The notes under the pieces were generated by a model. That model was not told the origin of the DNA and searched no databases. It saw only the letters and a program-made list of their open reading frames with translations. The position numbers and the translations under genes were made by a program. 64,000 nucleotides of DNA from positions 3,889,001 to 3,953,000 of the forward strand of contig CATNEN010000038.1 in assembly GCA_950097015.1 (NCBI GenBank), written 5' to 3'. The stretch's first letter is position 1. Each line of letters opens with the position of its first letter. The stretch comes from Macrostomum hystrix (Eukaryota > Platyhelminthes > Macrostomidae). This document shows, piece by piece, positions 32,401-43,055 of the stretch.

Positions 32401-35269
32401 GGCGGTCGCCAAGAAAATGGTGTCAACATTTTTAAGGCGCATAAAGATTTCGTCGAGATTGGCCTGAGACACCCCGAATGCAGTCACCAGCGAGTTATGC
32501 TGCTGCGCCTCCAACAGCTTCACTACACTTGCCAGCAGATGCAGGTCCGAGCTGGAGTCAGGTTCGAATGTTGACACACTGAGCTGCAGCTCTGTACCCG
32601 ACCTGTTCAGCTCCTTAACTCCACGTGGCATCATTTGCATGAATGACTGAGCATCCTGGCTAGATCGCAGTGAAACGTTTATAATGGGGCAGCAGCCAAA
32701 TAGATGTTTTAGGAATAATGATGACCCCGCACATATTAGTCTACCTTCAGAGAGGAACAATTTTCTATCTGCCAGAATGTCGGCCTCGTCCATGAACTGT
32801 GTGCACAAGATGATGCAGCGCCCCTGCTGGCGATCCTGAAGAATGCGCCAAAGTTTTCTTCGAGACACAGGATCCAGTCCGCTGGTGGGCTCATCGAGAA
32901 TCACGACTCTGGGGTCTCCGAGCAGTGCAATAATGCAGCAGACCTTACGAAGCTGACCGCCACTGAGGTCCATGGCTTGAACGTCTTTCTTGTCCGCCAG
33001 TCCCAGCTGCTCCAGCATGCTATTCACGCTGTCCATCTGGTTGTCAAGTATGAGTCCCTTGCTGATAACTGCCAGACTGATACTCTCCATCACGGTGAGG
33101 TTCTGGCTAAGCACATTTGTCTTGCTGCAGGTGCTAATTGTGCGCCGCAGTGCCATGCGCTGGTAAGGGTTTGTGACGAGCCGGTCGCCGATGACCACCG
33201 TGCCAGTTGTCGGTGTCAGTTCGCCTGTGAGCACCCGGATGAGCGTTGTTTTGCCAGCGCCATTGTGCCCAATCAGAGCTGTTATCTGATCCCTGTAGAC
33301 AGTGCCTGAACGCGAGCGAGGTTATTAAAAACCGATAAAAATATGAACAGGAGTTAATGAAACAGCTTTGCAAAGGTATATTTTGCCTACATTTATTATG
33401 TACGCAAACATAAATGACAGGTTACACAGTTAGGCCAAATTTACATTACAAAAATTAAAACGGCTGCAGCTTTTGTGCAGTGTTTCTAAACGGGGTTGCG
33501 TACTACTGTTAAGTCCGCGGACTGGTGAAGGTGGCGCCAAAACCCCCCGCATTTTTACGCTAGCAAGTGCTTGTAAGCATACTACAGCTCAATGAACTGA
33601 AGCAATAGCCATGAGCAGAAATTGTTTCTTTTCGTCTGAGACTGTAAGTTCCCGTTGCAAAAGTTCTAAGCTCTGAACACTGACACCCAGGTGCCATAAA
33701 ATTGCAAACATATGCAACTAATCCACGAATGAAGCACTCACAAGTAATGGAGTCCAGAGCCTGAACCAAACCAGACTGTTGCTCCAGACTACAGCAGCCG
33801 CGATCGTAGCAAACACTGATGTTGTTGATGTAAATGGCAGGCTGGCCCGTTGGCACCGACTCTAAAATTGACAAGGCGCTGTCTTCGTCCCTTTGCCTGT
33901 CAGCCACCGTGTCCAACCACACTGTTTCATTAACTCTGGGGCACCAGAAGCTGGGACTAAATAGATATGTAGGCGGCAGAACGAACCCGTTGCCGCTGCT
34001 CAGTAAGAAGTCAACGTAGATTGATAACAAGGTCACGACTATAGGGAAGGCTATCATTCCAGCAAGTACGCTATCGAAGTACTGCAGCTGCAGATTGTTC
34101 CATGATATAGAATCCGTTGGAAGCAGAATGTAAATAGCGTACTGAGTCACATGACCTGGTGGGAACACCAGCAGAAAATTTATTAGATAGTCTTTCTCCG
34201 GCATCTTTAATAGTCGGGTCACACTAACCACAGTGATTGTCACTACTGCCGTAATGACGGCCACGGTAGATACAACTATTAGGAAGAAAGAGCGAAGTAG
34301 TACCGTAGCTAGGAGGCTGAGCGACACCATCGAGAAGACATAAACGTAGAAGAGCATTCCTAGCTTTAACGCTGATCCTGCGGGGTAGTAGTCTGTGCAC
34401 TGCAGTCCGTAGCAGGGCCCGATGATCAATGAAAATATGGCGCAATCAACTGCTATGGAAACAAGGATAACCGACCAGTAGACTCCCACAGACAGGCCGT
34501 GGCTAAACATCAGCTGCAGAAAGCCATTCTCTTTCATGCCAGCGATGAAAGCGATAGTTGTAGCCGTGAAGTGCACCATACAGCCTGCCGTTGCAATCAG
34601 CACATGGTAGAGTACAGTGGTCGTGAGAACGGTTATTGCGTTGCCGGCAGACTCGACTCTATTGCAAATTGTCACAGTCTTGGCCATGCTTCCAGCTCTG
34701 CTCTGGTTGTTGTCCGTGAGGCTCAGAAATGTCACATCTCGGAAGAGACGACCATCAGGGCTCAGCGATCGCAGCACCAGCTGGTGCAGGAAGGGACAGG
34801 CGAGCTCCGCAGACGGCTCGCTATCGCACTCAAGCTGGACTCTGAACGGCTCTGAGTTGTAATTAACACGCGCCAAAGGACTCTTTGAGTCTGTGTTTTG
34901 CAACTCGCGATAGAAATTCAGGTTGCAGCTCTGCGGGCTGTCGCAAATACTGAGCCATGAGGGTTTGCCGTTGGCCTGGCCTGAGGCAGCCAGGGCTGAT
35001 ACGTGATTAATCTCTGAGGAGAAGTTTCCACTGCTGCTGACGGATACCCTGCCAGAAAATGTGCTGGTGTTGACGATCTCTCTAGCCACCACTTCTTCGG
35101 TCGAGGAGCTTAGCCTGGATAGGGCTTCAAATAGCCAGAAGTTGGATGGCACCAGAAGGATGGCTACCAAGGTGACTGGTAAGCGGCGAGCCTTGAATTT
35201 AAGCAGCAGAACCAGCAAGTACAGTGCCTGCCTTAGCAGAATCTTGCAGCCAACGCATGCCCCAGACAT
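29498..35269 (-). CDS. ABCA-type full ABC transporter (1,691 residues)
   Basis: Three exons, 35269-33742, 33305-30092 and 29831-29498, join with matching phases and total 5,076 bases. The protein has two halves, each with membrane segments and a nucleotide-binding domain. NBD1 has Walker A GHNGAGKTT (about 522-530), signature LSGGQLRKV (623) and Walker B VVILDEPTSGLDP (643). NBD2 has LLGENGAGKTT (about 1385), LSGGSKRRL (about 1490) and VVVIDEASTGVDP (about 1508). The first half opens with a membrane anchor (LYLLVLLLKF) and a large extracytosolic loop with several Asn-glycosylation sites, as in ABCA proteins, which move lipids across membranes. All ATPase motifs are intact. The gene lies between the inverted arms of the protease duplication. 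Confidence 0.93.
29832..30091 (-). other. ABCA intron 2, with a SINE insertion
   Basis: 260-bp intron (donor TCG|GTGAGT, acceptor CTCTTCCAG). About half of it is a tRNA-derived SINE on the opposite strand. Confidence 0.85.
29906..30050 (+). mobile_element. tRNA-derived SINE in ABCA intron 2
   Basis: GAGTGACGGGGTAACGCGTT and GGGCTTGAATCCT (B box, 29950-29962) form a tRNA-like head that resembles the family-2 head, but a different body follows (GTGGAGAGAAGTCTTTGGGG). The 3' limit is approximate. Confidence 0.55.
33306..33741 (-). other. ABCA intron 1
   Basis: 436-bp GT-AG intron (donor ACTT|GTGAGT, acceptor GCGTTCAG). The joined codon is TGC (Cys510). Confidence 0.85.
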
Positions 35270-37503
35270 CGCAATGCCTTGATTCTAGTCAAACAGCGCG
35301 GTTCCTGCAAAAAATGCTTGCGTGTTCTATTCTAAATTATGTGATACCCATGACCATGATTTACTTATGATCGATCAAAAAAGGTTGCAGCGTTTGACTA
35401 TGGTTTCTACCATAGACAAATGTAACGAGAAGAAAAGTACTTAGCTGGTTATCTTGACCACAGTTAGGCCAGTTTTTTTTAAAACTACAACGGTAACAAT
35501 ATTCCGAGCGCCAAGCAAAACAAGAGCAACGTCCAACCCGTTGGCAGCGGCAGTGTCCAACAATTTGCTGTTTGTTGACAATAAAGTAATATACTCACTA
35601 TTGATCGAATCGAAAGTGGACGAACTCGTATATTTTAGAGCAAGACGCGGTAAAGAGAGGGCAAGCAGAGAATATGGCTTTCATAAACTCAAATGAAGAC
35701 CTGTTTAGCAATTTTGATGGGTACAGCTAGGTAGAAATAGAGGAAAAGGCTAGACGAAAAGCTGAAAAAGGCACAACTAATGCTCGAAAAAGTACACAAT
35801 ACACAAAATATGATTGGAGGACTCCAAATCCGACAGGCTCCGGGGCGGCGCGAAAACGGGGGCAACAGTAGCACAACACAACAGCTTGAGGAGCAGCGAA
35901 TTGCAAACATTTTCCGATAGGAGGTCGGGGCCGGCGAGTTAGAGGAGTTGTTGTTTCCAAAGTTTGAGATTGAAAATTAAAGCTAAATTTAGGAACAAGA
36001 AGACTAGTCGGAGAAATGCTGCTTGTGGAATGTGGGGCCCTCGTAGTAGCCAGACTTCTACAGTTGGGTAAAGCTGAGTGGCTTCGTGAAGCAGTTAGCA
36101 GGGTACTCGACAGTTGTAACGTTGTGGTAGTCACGGTTGACATCGGAACGGAGAATTTGTTGGACGACATTCGTCCAACAGAAAACTAGTAAACAGAACA
36201 AAATACGTCTGTCAGAATGCATTTGTTTATAATACCATCAGAAGATAAAGTAAAAACTGTTCAGCAGACAGCCAGTGAATTCGTAAGTTTTTTACCACTT
36301 CACCATTTTTACTCCTCACCCAAACGCGACCAGAAACTTTGTTTTTCTAAAAAATGTAGAAATAAATTTCAGACAAAACCCTAATTGGTCTGGTCCGTCA
36401 TGCGTGAACGCCTTCTGTATGCGTTGCAGAGCTTAAATTCCCTTTTCCAGGAATCCAGCGTTGCCAAAAATCGTATCTTGCAGTCGAGTGCCTCTACTGT
36501 ATATACAGTAAGGCTGAGGCTGCCGTTTGATGCACTAATTAAATCCCAGATTTTTTTAAGCGAGACGACCTCAGTTGGTTTCTTAGGACCAGTCTTCTGA
36601 ACAAATTTATCGTCTTTTTATAATTCAGGCTCGTCATCCAAGATTAATGCATAATCAATTTGTAATGATTTTAATTACCTTACGAAACGCAGTCGCCTAA
36701 ATTGCATCAGCTAGCTAAGCTTCTGGAAGAGCGTTCCGGTGGATTTATAATTGCTATAAAATGTGAAGTACATTCGCACTTTATCATTAGCACTCGTATA
36801 ATAATATTCACAATCTTTCGCATAGTTGGTTTCTTCGAATTCGTGGATGGTTGACTTTTAAAATTGCCCTAACTATCTCTATAGTCAGTTTGGACTCAAC
36901 TTTCACCTATCCAAGTGGGTCTCCGTTTCTACCAAGTCAGTGAGCAGCAGCAGTCGGCATAAGTCCAGCCTTTTGTTGCACAGCGCGTGTGGTGCTGTGG
37001 CTTAAGTTCTCAGGAGGCCGTAGCTCCCTGAGCTAACAGACTGGTCGCCGAGTTCTGAGGGCTAAAATTGCAAAAATTATAGTACATCTAAGACCTAAAA
37101 TATTCATGTAGGGACACATCTTGAACGGAAAACTAATTTCCTCCAATATTATCCTGATTTTCGTGGCTAATGTGTCGATAAACGAAAGCTAAGTGTCTCA
37201 AATAGCGACGTAATCGTTAAACTTGCAGAGAAAATCTTCAAAATGCTAAAAAACTTAATTCAAGATTTTATATTGTAGTAATAAGCTCAGCTAGCTCAGA
37301 GGGCCAAAGTATTAATAGCGACATAAAATTTTATTGATAGCTCGTACAAGAAGAAAAACAGGGATTCCAAAGCAAAAATATATAAAAATATTGTTAGGCA
37401 CCCCTGACTCTTGATAGCCAAGATACGTCAGCAAAAAATAAAAAAAAAATAGATTTTATTATTGTGCATGACCTTTGCGACTAGTAAAAAAGTATCCATG
37501 AGA
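35270..37503. other. Long intergenic stretch with one decayed ORF-like region
   Basis: At about 35673-35910 a plus-strand frame reads MAFINSNEDLFSNFDGYS, stops, then EIEEKARRKAEKGTTNARKS and TQYTKYDWRTPNPTG. The second part weakly recalls the N-terminal region of tyrosine-recombinase-like (Crypton-derived) proteins. It is broken and unconfirmed. The rest is AT-rich with no repeat or splice-bounded exon. Confidence 0.35.
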
Positions 37504-37628
37504 ACTCACAAGCCAAGAAATATTGCTCCGTTATGTGAATGTAAAACACAAGGAACCAGGCCAAGTGAATATCCAATTACCTGCAAAGATATTGTCTTTC
37601 GCGTGTAATAAAAAGAATGTCTCTCATC

Positions 37629-39444
37629 TCATCCGGAGCCCGTCTGCTGGATCCAGCTGGTGTACATCTGCACGCGAGTGTACACTCCCGGTCGCTGCGC
37701 CTTGGCACATCCCTCGCCCCAGCTGGTGATGCCCTGCAGGTACCACACGCCGCCCGACTTGCACACCAGCGGACCGCCGGAGTCGCCCTGGCACGCGTCC
37801 TTGCCGCCCTGCTCGTACCCAGCGCACAACATGTAGCTGGTGATGGCGCCTCCGTAGTGCGACGAGTCACCGCAGATCGAGTTAGGCACGATCGGTACCA
37901 TCACCTGCTGCAGCTTGGTGTTGTCACCGGTGCCCTGTGTGCTGCCCCAGCCTGTGGCGAAGCAGCTGGCCGTGTTCGATACAGGTGAGCTCGGCAGGCA
38001 CACAGGTGAGACCTGAGAGTTGAACTGGAACGGCTGGTCCACCTGCATCATGGCCAAATCTTGGTTGGTCCTGCTCGAATCATAGTTCGGATACTTGACC
38101 ACCTGGGTCACCTTGCGGCTCTGAAGCGTTGACGGGGTGCAATCCCGACAGTGGCGACCCGCGTCCACCCTCCAGTTGGACGGTGACATGTAGTTCTCGA
38201 CGCAGTGCGCTGCCGTCACGATCCAGTTAGCGTTGAGGATGCTGCCACCGCAGAAGTGACCTCCAAAGAGCCTCAGCGACACCATCCAGGGCCAGCTGTT
38301 TGGGATGGCCTCCTTTCCACCCACGATGCGCGTCTCGTCAGGTGCGATGGTGGGTTTGCCACATCCTGATGGAGCTATAAACATTTTTAGTGATATAAAT
38401 TGGGTTCCACAGTTCAAAACTAAAATGTATATCATGTGCTTCAAAAAAGGATATTAAAAAGGTTAAAAAAGAAATAGCTCTTGTAAAAATACGATGCTTG
38501 CAGGAGTGAGATCATTTATCTGCACAAAATTTTATTGCATAATTTTGATAAACGAAAAGGCTGCACTTTAGCGATTTCTTTTGGACAGTCTAGAAATTAG
38601 CATATGCTCTGTGATCCGAATTTCAGGATTGCAGCATCGAGAACTTACAAGGAGGATTGATGGGTCCAAGAGTCGTTGTAGTGACAGGCGGTCTAGCAGT
38701 AGTCGTAGTCGGCGGGAGAGTGGTCGTTGTCGTCGGCGAGCACGCTTCGTCGCTACCGTCTTGACAGTCACGGAAGCCGTCGCACCACCAGTTGTTCCAA
38801 ACGCATTTCGAGTTGTCTTTGCACGGCCTCTGGTTTACCGGGCAGTTTAGCGTGGCAGTGCAGTACCTCTCATCTGAGCCATCTGGGCAGTCCCTTATAC
38901 CGTCGCACTTCCAGGCGGCTGGGTAGCAGGGGCTACCGCTGCTGCAAGCCAGGAAGCCACTGGGACATTTGACTCTCGTCTGGTACTCGTCATTAGACAC
39001 GAACCTGTAACGCAGCTGGAAGCCGGACTTCTGCAGGTAGCCATCGCTGGAGAACTGCAGCAGAATAGAAGACGACTTCGACAGAACAGACCACTGTCCA
39101 CCGCCGCAGAAGCTACCGAGAACCTGACTCGTCTCGTTTAGTCCATCGTAGACGGTTAGCGAGTCTCCGGAGCAGCCTGACGAATACTCAAGGTCAAATT
39201 CGACAGAAGTCACCTCGATATGATAGTTTGGACGCCAGGCGCGGATGAAGTAGCGACAGTTTGAGTTCGCGTCGTACGGTATGCGGCCGTACAGGCGGTG
39301 CGATGAGATCACGGCATTCTCAGTCTCGTAGAGCAGTTCAACGCCGCAGTTTTGATCATTTGGATCGCTGGGAACAGGCCGCACCTCCTGAGCGGTGGCA
39401 GTGAGCAGCAGAGCTGTCCACACAAAGGCTGTTGACAAGATCAT
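37629..39444 (-). CDS. Secreted CUB-LDLa-LDLa-trypsin serine protease (gene C, 513 residues)
   Basis: Exons 39444-38649 and 38374-37629 join in phase 1 (donor CCTT|GTAAGT, acceptor GTTTATAG). Architecture and sequence follow gene B: signal peptide, CUB, two LDLa modules, Thr-rich linker, then R|IVGG and an intact His-Asp-Ser triad with trypsin-type Asp. Differences are a linker 19 residues shorter, with two rather than four repeat units, ACSSGSPCYP in place of ACRNGRLCYP in LDLa 1, and a D-like segment in the protease domain (GSTQGTGDNTKLQQ). That segment is flanked on both sides by B-like sequence, so gene C is a mosaic. It is likely functional. Confidence 0.95.
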
Positions 39445-39505
39445 GACTTTGGAAATGTAGTCAAAATGTTTGTCTTTGTTAGAAAATGCAGCAGCGCCAA
39501 TGAAT

Positions 39506-39512
39506 ATTTATA
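39506..39512 (-). promoter_or_regulatory. TATA box of protease gene C
   Basis: TATAAAT on the minus strand, 62 bases before the ATG, at the same spacing as in gene B. Confidence 0.65.
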
Positions 39513-39548
39513 CTGAGTCAGGCATCACATGCTCTCGAAATTTACTGA

Positions 39549-39875
39549 TTTAAATTTGAGGCACGTCGATGCTGACGTTTGTTTTGCTCACCGTGTCACC
39601 TTGACTGGAAAAGAGAGTCGTCACGTGAGACCTTTTAACTGTGGGTTGATTAGCTTCGCAATGGAACGGAGAAACAATCAGGTGTTAATAGAAAGGTAAA
39701 CTCAGTAGGTAAGTATTAGGTTAGTTATTATGAAAATAATTTTTTACAAAAGTCAATTTTTTGTTAAACTTTGCTTTCACAGTTCGGGGGTTTGGTAGCT
39801 ATTATAATTGACTCATAATCAATGACAGCACTCTCAAATGAGCTGTTTCGGTTCAATTAAGTTATGAACATAATC
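39549..39875. other. Upstream spacer of gene C
   Basis: Similarity to the gene B upstream region stops near 39548. No element can be named. Confidence 0.4.
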
Positions 39876-40150
39876 GTTGACCAGTGGTTAGAGCTTCGTG
39901 CATCTGGCTGAGACGATAGGAGTTGAAATCCCAGCCAAAGGGAAGAGATTTGTGTCAATAAATTCGAAAATTAATTATTGATCGCTTCATATCCTCCAAC
40001 TGGAAAAAACTGGGAGTTGGTGAAACTGGTGGAACCAGGGACAACGGCTAGCCATTGGCAAGAAGACTCGTCACGAAGCCGACCTCTAAACCCCAAGTAC
40101 ATGTCATGGATCCCACAGTACTTGTTCATTCACAAAAAATATACAAACGG
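39876..40150 (+). mobile_element. Candidate tRNA-derived SINE
   Basis: CCAGTGGTTAGAGC (A-box-like, 39881-39894) and AGTTGAAATCC (B-box-like, 39921-39931) have the spacing of a tRNA promoter and resemble the head at 343. The body (GGCAAGAAGACTCG and following) is not clearly shared with another copy. The end is uncertain. Confidence 0.4.
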
Positions 40151-41366
40151 ATGCCATTCAGTCGCATTGTTGTGGGTATGACGAACAAAGATAACAGCAG
40201 TCAATTAATAAAGATGATTCAGATGGTAATTGACAAAGAATGATTAACAGGCTTAGTGACATTTATTCATATGAGCAATTCGTCAGACGGCTTACCTTTT
40301 TTTCTTCTGCAGAAAATTTACGGCAATTACTTTGAACTTCTCCAATTAATACGAGTCAGCAGACTCAAAAACAAAATTTAGAGTGATTACGTGAGATTGT
40401 GCAATCCTCAAATTACGAAAACTACTTAGTCACTACTTGGACGTTTTGTCGTCAGCACTATTTGACAGAATCAAATAAAGTTTGTCTTATTTGGTAAATT
40501 GTCCTAGTTTAACTATGCGTATTCAAGCTCTCGCGCAGTAAAGCTTAGCAAAAAAATCTAGCTTGCTATTTAGCCAAATGCTCTTTGGCTAAATAGTCTT
40601 CGACAGTAACCAGAGGGCGATTATTATGTACTGCTTGTTGTGCTGCTTGCTACCAGAAACAGTCGGCGATGCACGTTTCGGCGACAGTCCAGCAGCAGTT
40701 TTTTTATTTACGCAAATGAGGAAACATGAGTTATGCTGATGCTCAGAGCCTCAGCACACAGCTAATTCCATCTGACCCCCCGGAGAAATGATCTACTCAG
40801 AGCTTTGGCGGATAGTCTTCGTCAAGCGTTTTAATCAGCAGATTTTTCAACTAGTGTACTTTCATTGCTTACGTATACCCAACATTTTTTCAGCGATGTG
40901 TACATATCATGAAGAGAATAAGTCTGATATCAACTTTGTATAGCTTTTGAGAAGAAAAATATTTGAGAATAACTAACTGCTTTCACCTTCAGTGATAAAA
41001 AACAGAGGCACCTGGCACAGTAAACACGCCTTATTAGTCGGGCTGATTGATCGCTCAAAACCGCAAGCCAAAGGACAGAAGTAGTTTTTACTTTAAATTG
41101 TATAAACAAGGCAACGTACACATCTAATTAGTCATCCGCTGAAGGGTGAGACGAAAATATTTGACGGGTCAAACCTGAAGCTCTCGCTTTTAGTTTTGAG
41201 TACGCCATTTGGGTACGGGAGCACAAAAATAAAGCGCACGTTGGTTTTTCACACATGCAGTTGAAATAAATACTCGTAGCCTGAGCAACTGAAAATTCAA
41301 GCCTAGATAGTTAGTAATTTCTTTCTGAAGGGCTGTCCCAAAGTGACTATTGAAGCTCACTCAACG
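40151..41366. other. Intergenic region upstream of gene D
   Basis: AT-rich. AATAAATA at 41264-41271, about 100 bases before the ATG, could be a weak TATA element. Nothing else recognised. Confidence 0.4.
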
Positions 41367-43055
41367 ATGAAAATGTGGCTGTCAAAGCTACCAGTGCTGC
41401 TGCTGGTAATGCTCAACTGTCGCGCTGCGTCAGCTCAACAGAGCGACGAAACCAACTGCGGAGTGGGTCTTCTGTACGAGACAGACAATACAGTGATATC
41501 TTCTCATAGACTGTACGGTCGCCTTCCCTATCAGCCGAACGCCCTGTGCCGCTACATAATCAGGTCCTGGAGTCCCGAGTACCACATCGAGATCTCGACT
41601 GTCGGCTTTGATCTTGAGTTCACCTCGCAGTGTACGGCAGACGCGCTGACCATCTACGCCGGTGGAAACGACTCCACCCCGGTGCTGGGTCGATTCTGCG
41701 GCTCCTCCGATTGGTCCGTGCTCAGTCGTGGCTCTGTGGTGTCACTCATATTCACCAGCGATAGCTACCTAGAGAAAGGCGGATTCCAGCTGCGTTACAG
41801 GTTCGTGCCGAAGTCTGAGTACCAGACGCGAGTCAACTGCGCCTCTGGCTTCTTGTCCTGCAACAATGGCAATGGCTGCTTCCCATCAAGCTGGAAATGT
41901 GACGGCATCAAGGACTGCGCGGACGGTTCGGATGAGATGTTCTGCTCTAACACGTTGACCTGTCCGACCGGCCAGACCGCATGCAAGGACAACACAAAGT
42001 GCATATACAACTCCTGGTGGTGCGATGGCTTCAAGGACTGCAGCGACGGCAGCGATGAAAATAGCTGCAGCGGTGGCGGCTCCAGTGGCGGCGGCTCCGG
42101 CACCGGCGGTGGTGGTTCTGGTGGTGGCGGCACCGTCGTTACTCCACGTAAGAAAACCTCATGAAACTTAAAATATCCTGCAAATTTCGCCACAAAAACC
42201 TCATTGAACTAAGACTTTACCTTTTCCTGAACTTATTTACCCGTCTATCGCTAAAACCGACACGTAATTAAAGGACATATCTGTATCTATTTATATCGAT
42301 AAATTACAGCTCCATCGGGCTGCGGCACTCCCGCCATCGCACCTGACGAGACGCGCATCGTGGGTGGAAAGGAGGCCATCCCAAACAGCTGGCCCTGGAT
42401 GGTGTCGCTGAGGCTCTTTGGAGGTCACTTCTGCGGTGGCAGCATCCTCAACGCTAACTGGATCGTGACGGCAGCGCACTGCGTCGAGAACTACATGTCA
42501 CCGTCCAACTGGAGGGTGGACGCGGGTCGCCACTGTCGGGATTGCACCCCGTCAACGCTTCAAAGCCGTCAGGTGACCCAGGTGGTCAAGTATCCGAGCT
42601 ATGATTCGAGCAGGACCAACCAAGATTTGGCCATGATGCGGGTAGACCAGCCGTTCCAGTTCAACTCTCAGGTCTCACCTGTATGCCTACCGAGCTCACC
42701 TGTATCGAACACGGCCAGCTGCTTCGCCACAGGCTGGGGCAGCACACAGGGCACCGGTGACAACACCAAGCTGCAGCAGGTGATGGTACCGATCGTGCCT
42801 AACTCGATCTGCGGTGACTCGTCGCACTACGGAGGCGCCATCACCAGCTACATGTTGTGCGCTGGGTACGAGCAGGGCGGCAAGGACGCGTGCCAGGGCG
42901 ATTCCGGCGGTCCGCTGGTGTGCAAGTCCGGCGGCGTGTGGTACCTGCAGGGCATCACCAGCTGGGGCGAGGGATGTGCCAAGGCGCAGCGACCGGGAGT
43001 GTACACTCGCGTGCAGATGTACACCAGCTGGATCCAGCAGACGGGCTCAGGATGA
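41367..43055 (+). CDS. Secreted CUB-LDLa-LDLa-trypsin serine protease (gene D, 508 residues)
   Basis: The ATG at 41367 starts a signal peptide (KLPVLLLVMLNCRAASA). Exons 41367-42147 and 42310-43055 join in phase 1 (donor CCAC|GTAAGA, acceptor AATTACAG). The CUB domain and two LDLa modules ([32 protein letters not shown]) are clearly diverged from B and C, and the linker is Gly/Ser-rich instead of Thr-rich. The trypsin domain, in contrast, is nearly identical to B and C, with R|IVGG, TAAHC, NQDLAMM and GDSGGP all intact. Exon 1 of pseudogene A resembles this gene. The contrast between exons suggests homogenisation of the protease exon. Confidence 0.95.

Larger units (their letters stand above)
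37504..39548 (-). repeat. Arm 2 of the large inverted duplication
   Basis: Reverse-oriented counterpart of 25719-27844, carrying gene C with its TATA box and 3' flank. The two arms face away from the ABCA gene at their 5' ends. Confidence 0.9.

Noticed and set aside
35727-36170. 147-codon minus ORF
   Set aside because: Ser/Thr-rich composition of antisense type. The plus strand there has a more plausible, though broken, coding remnant.
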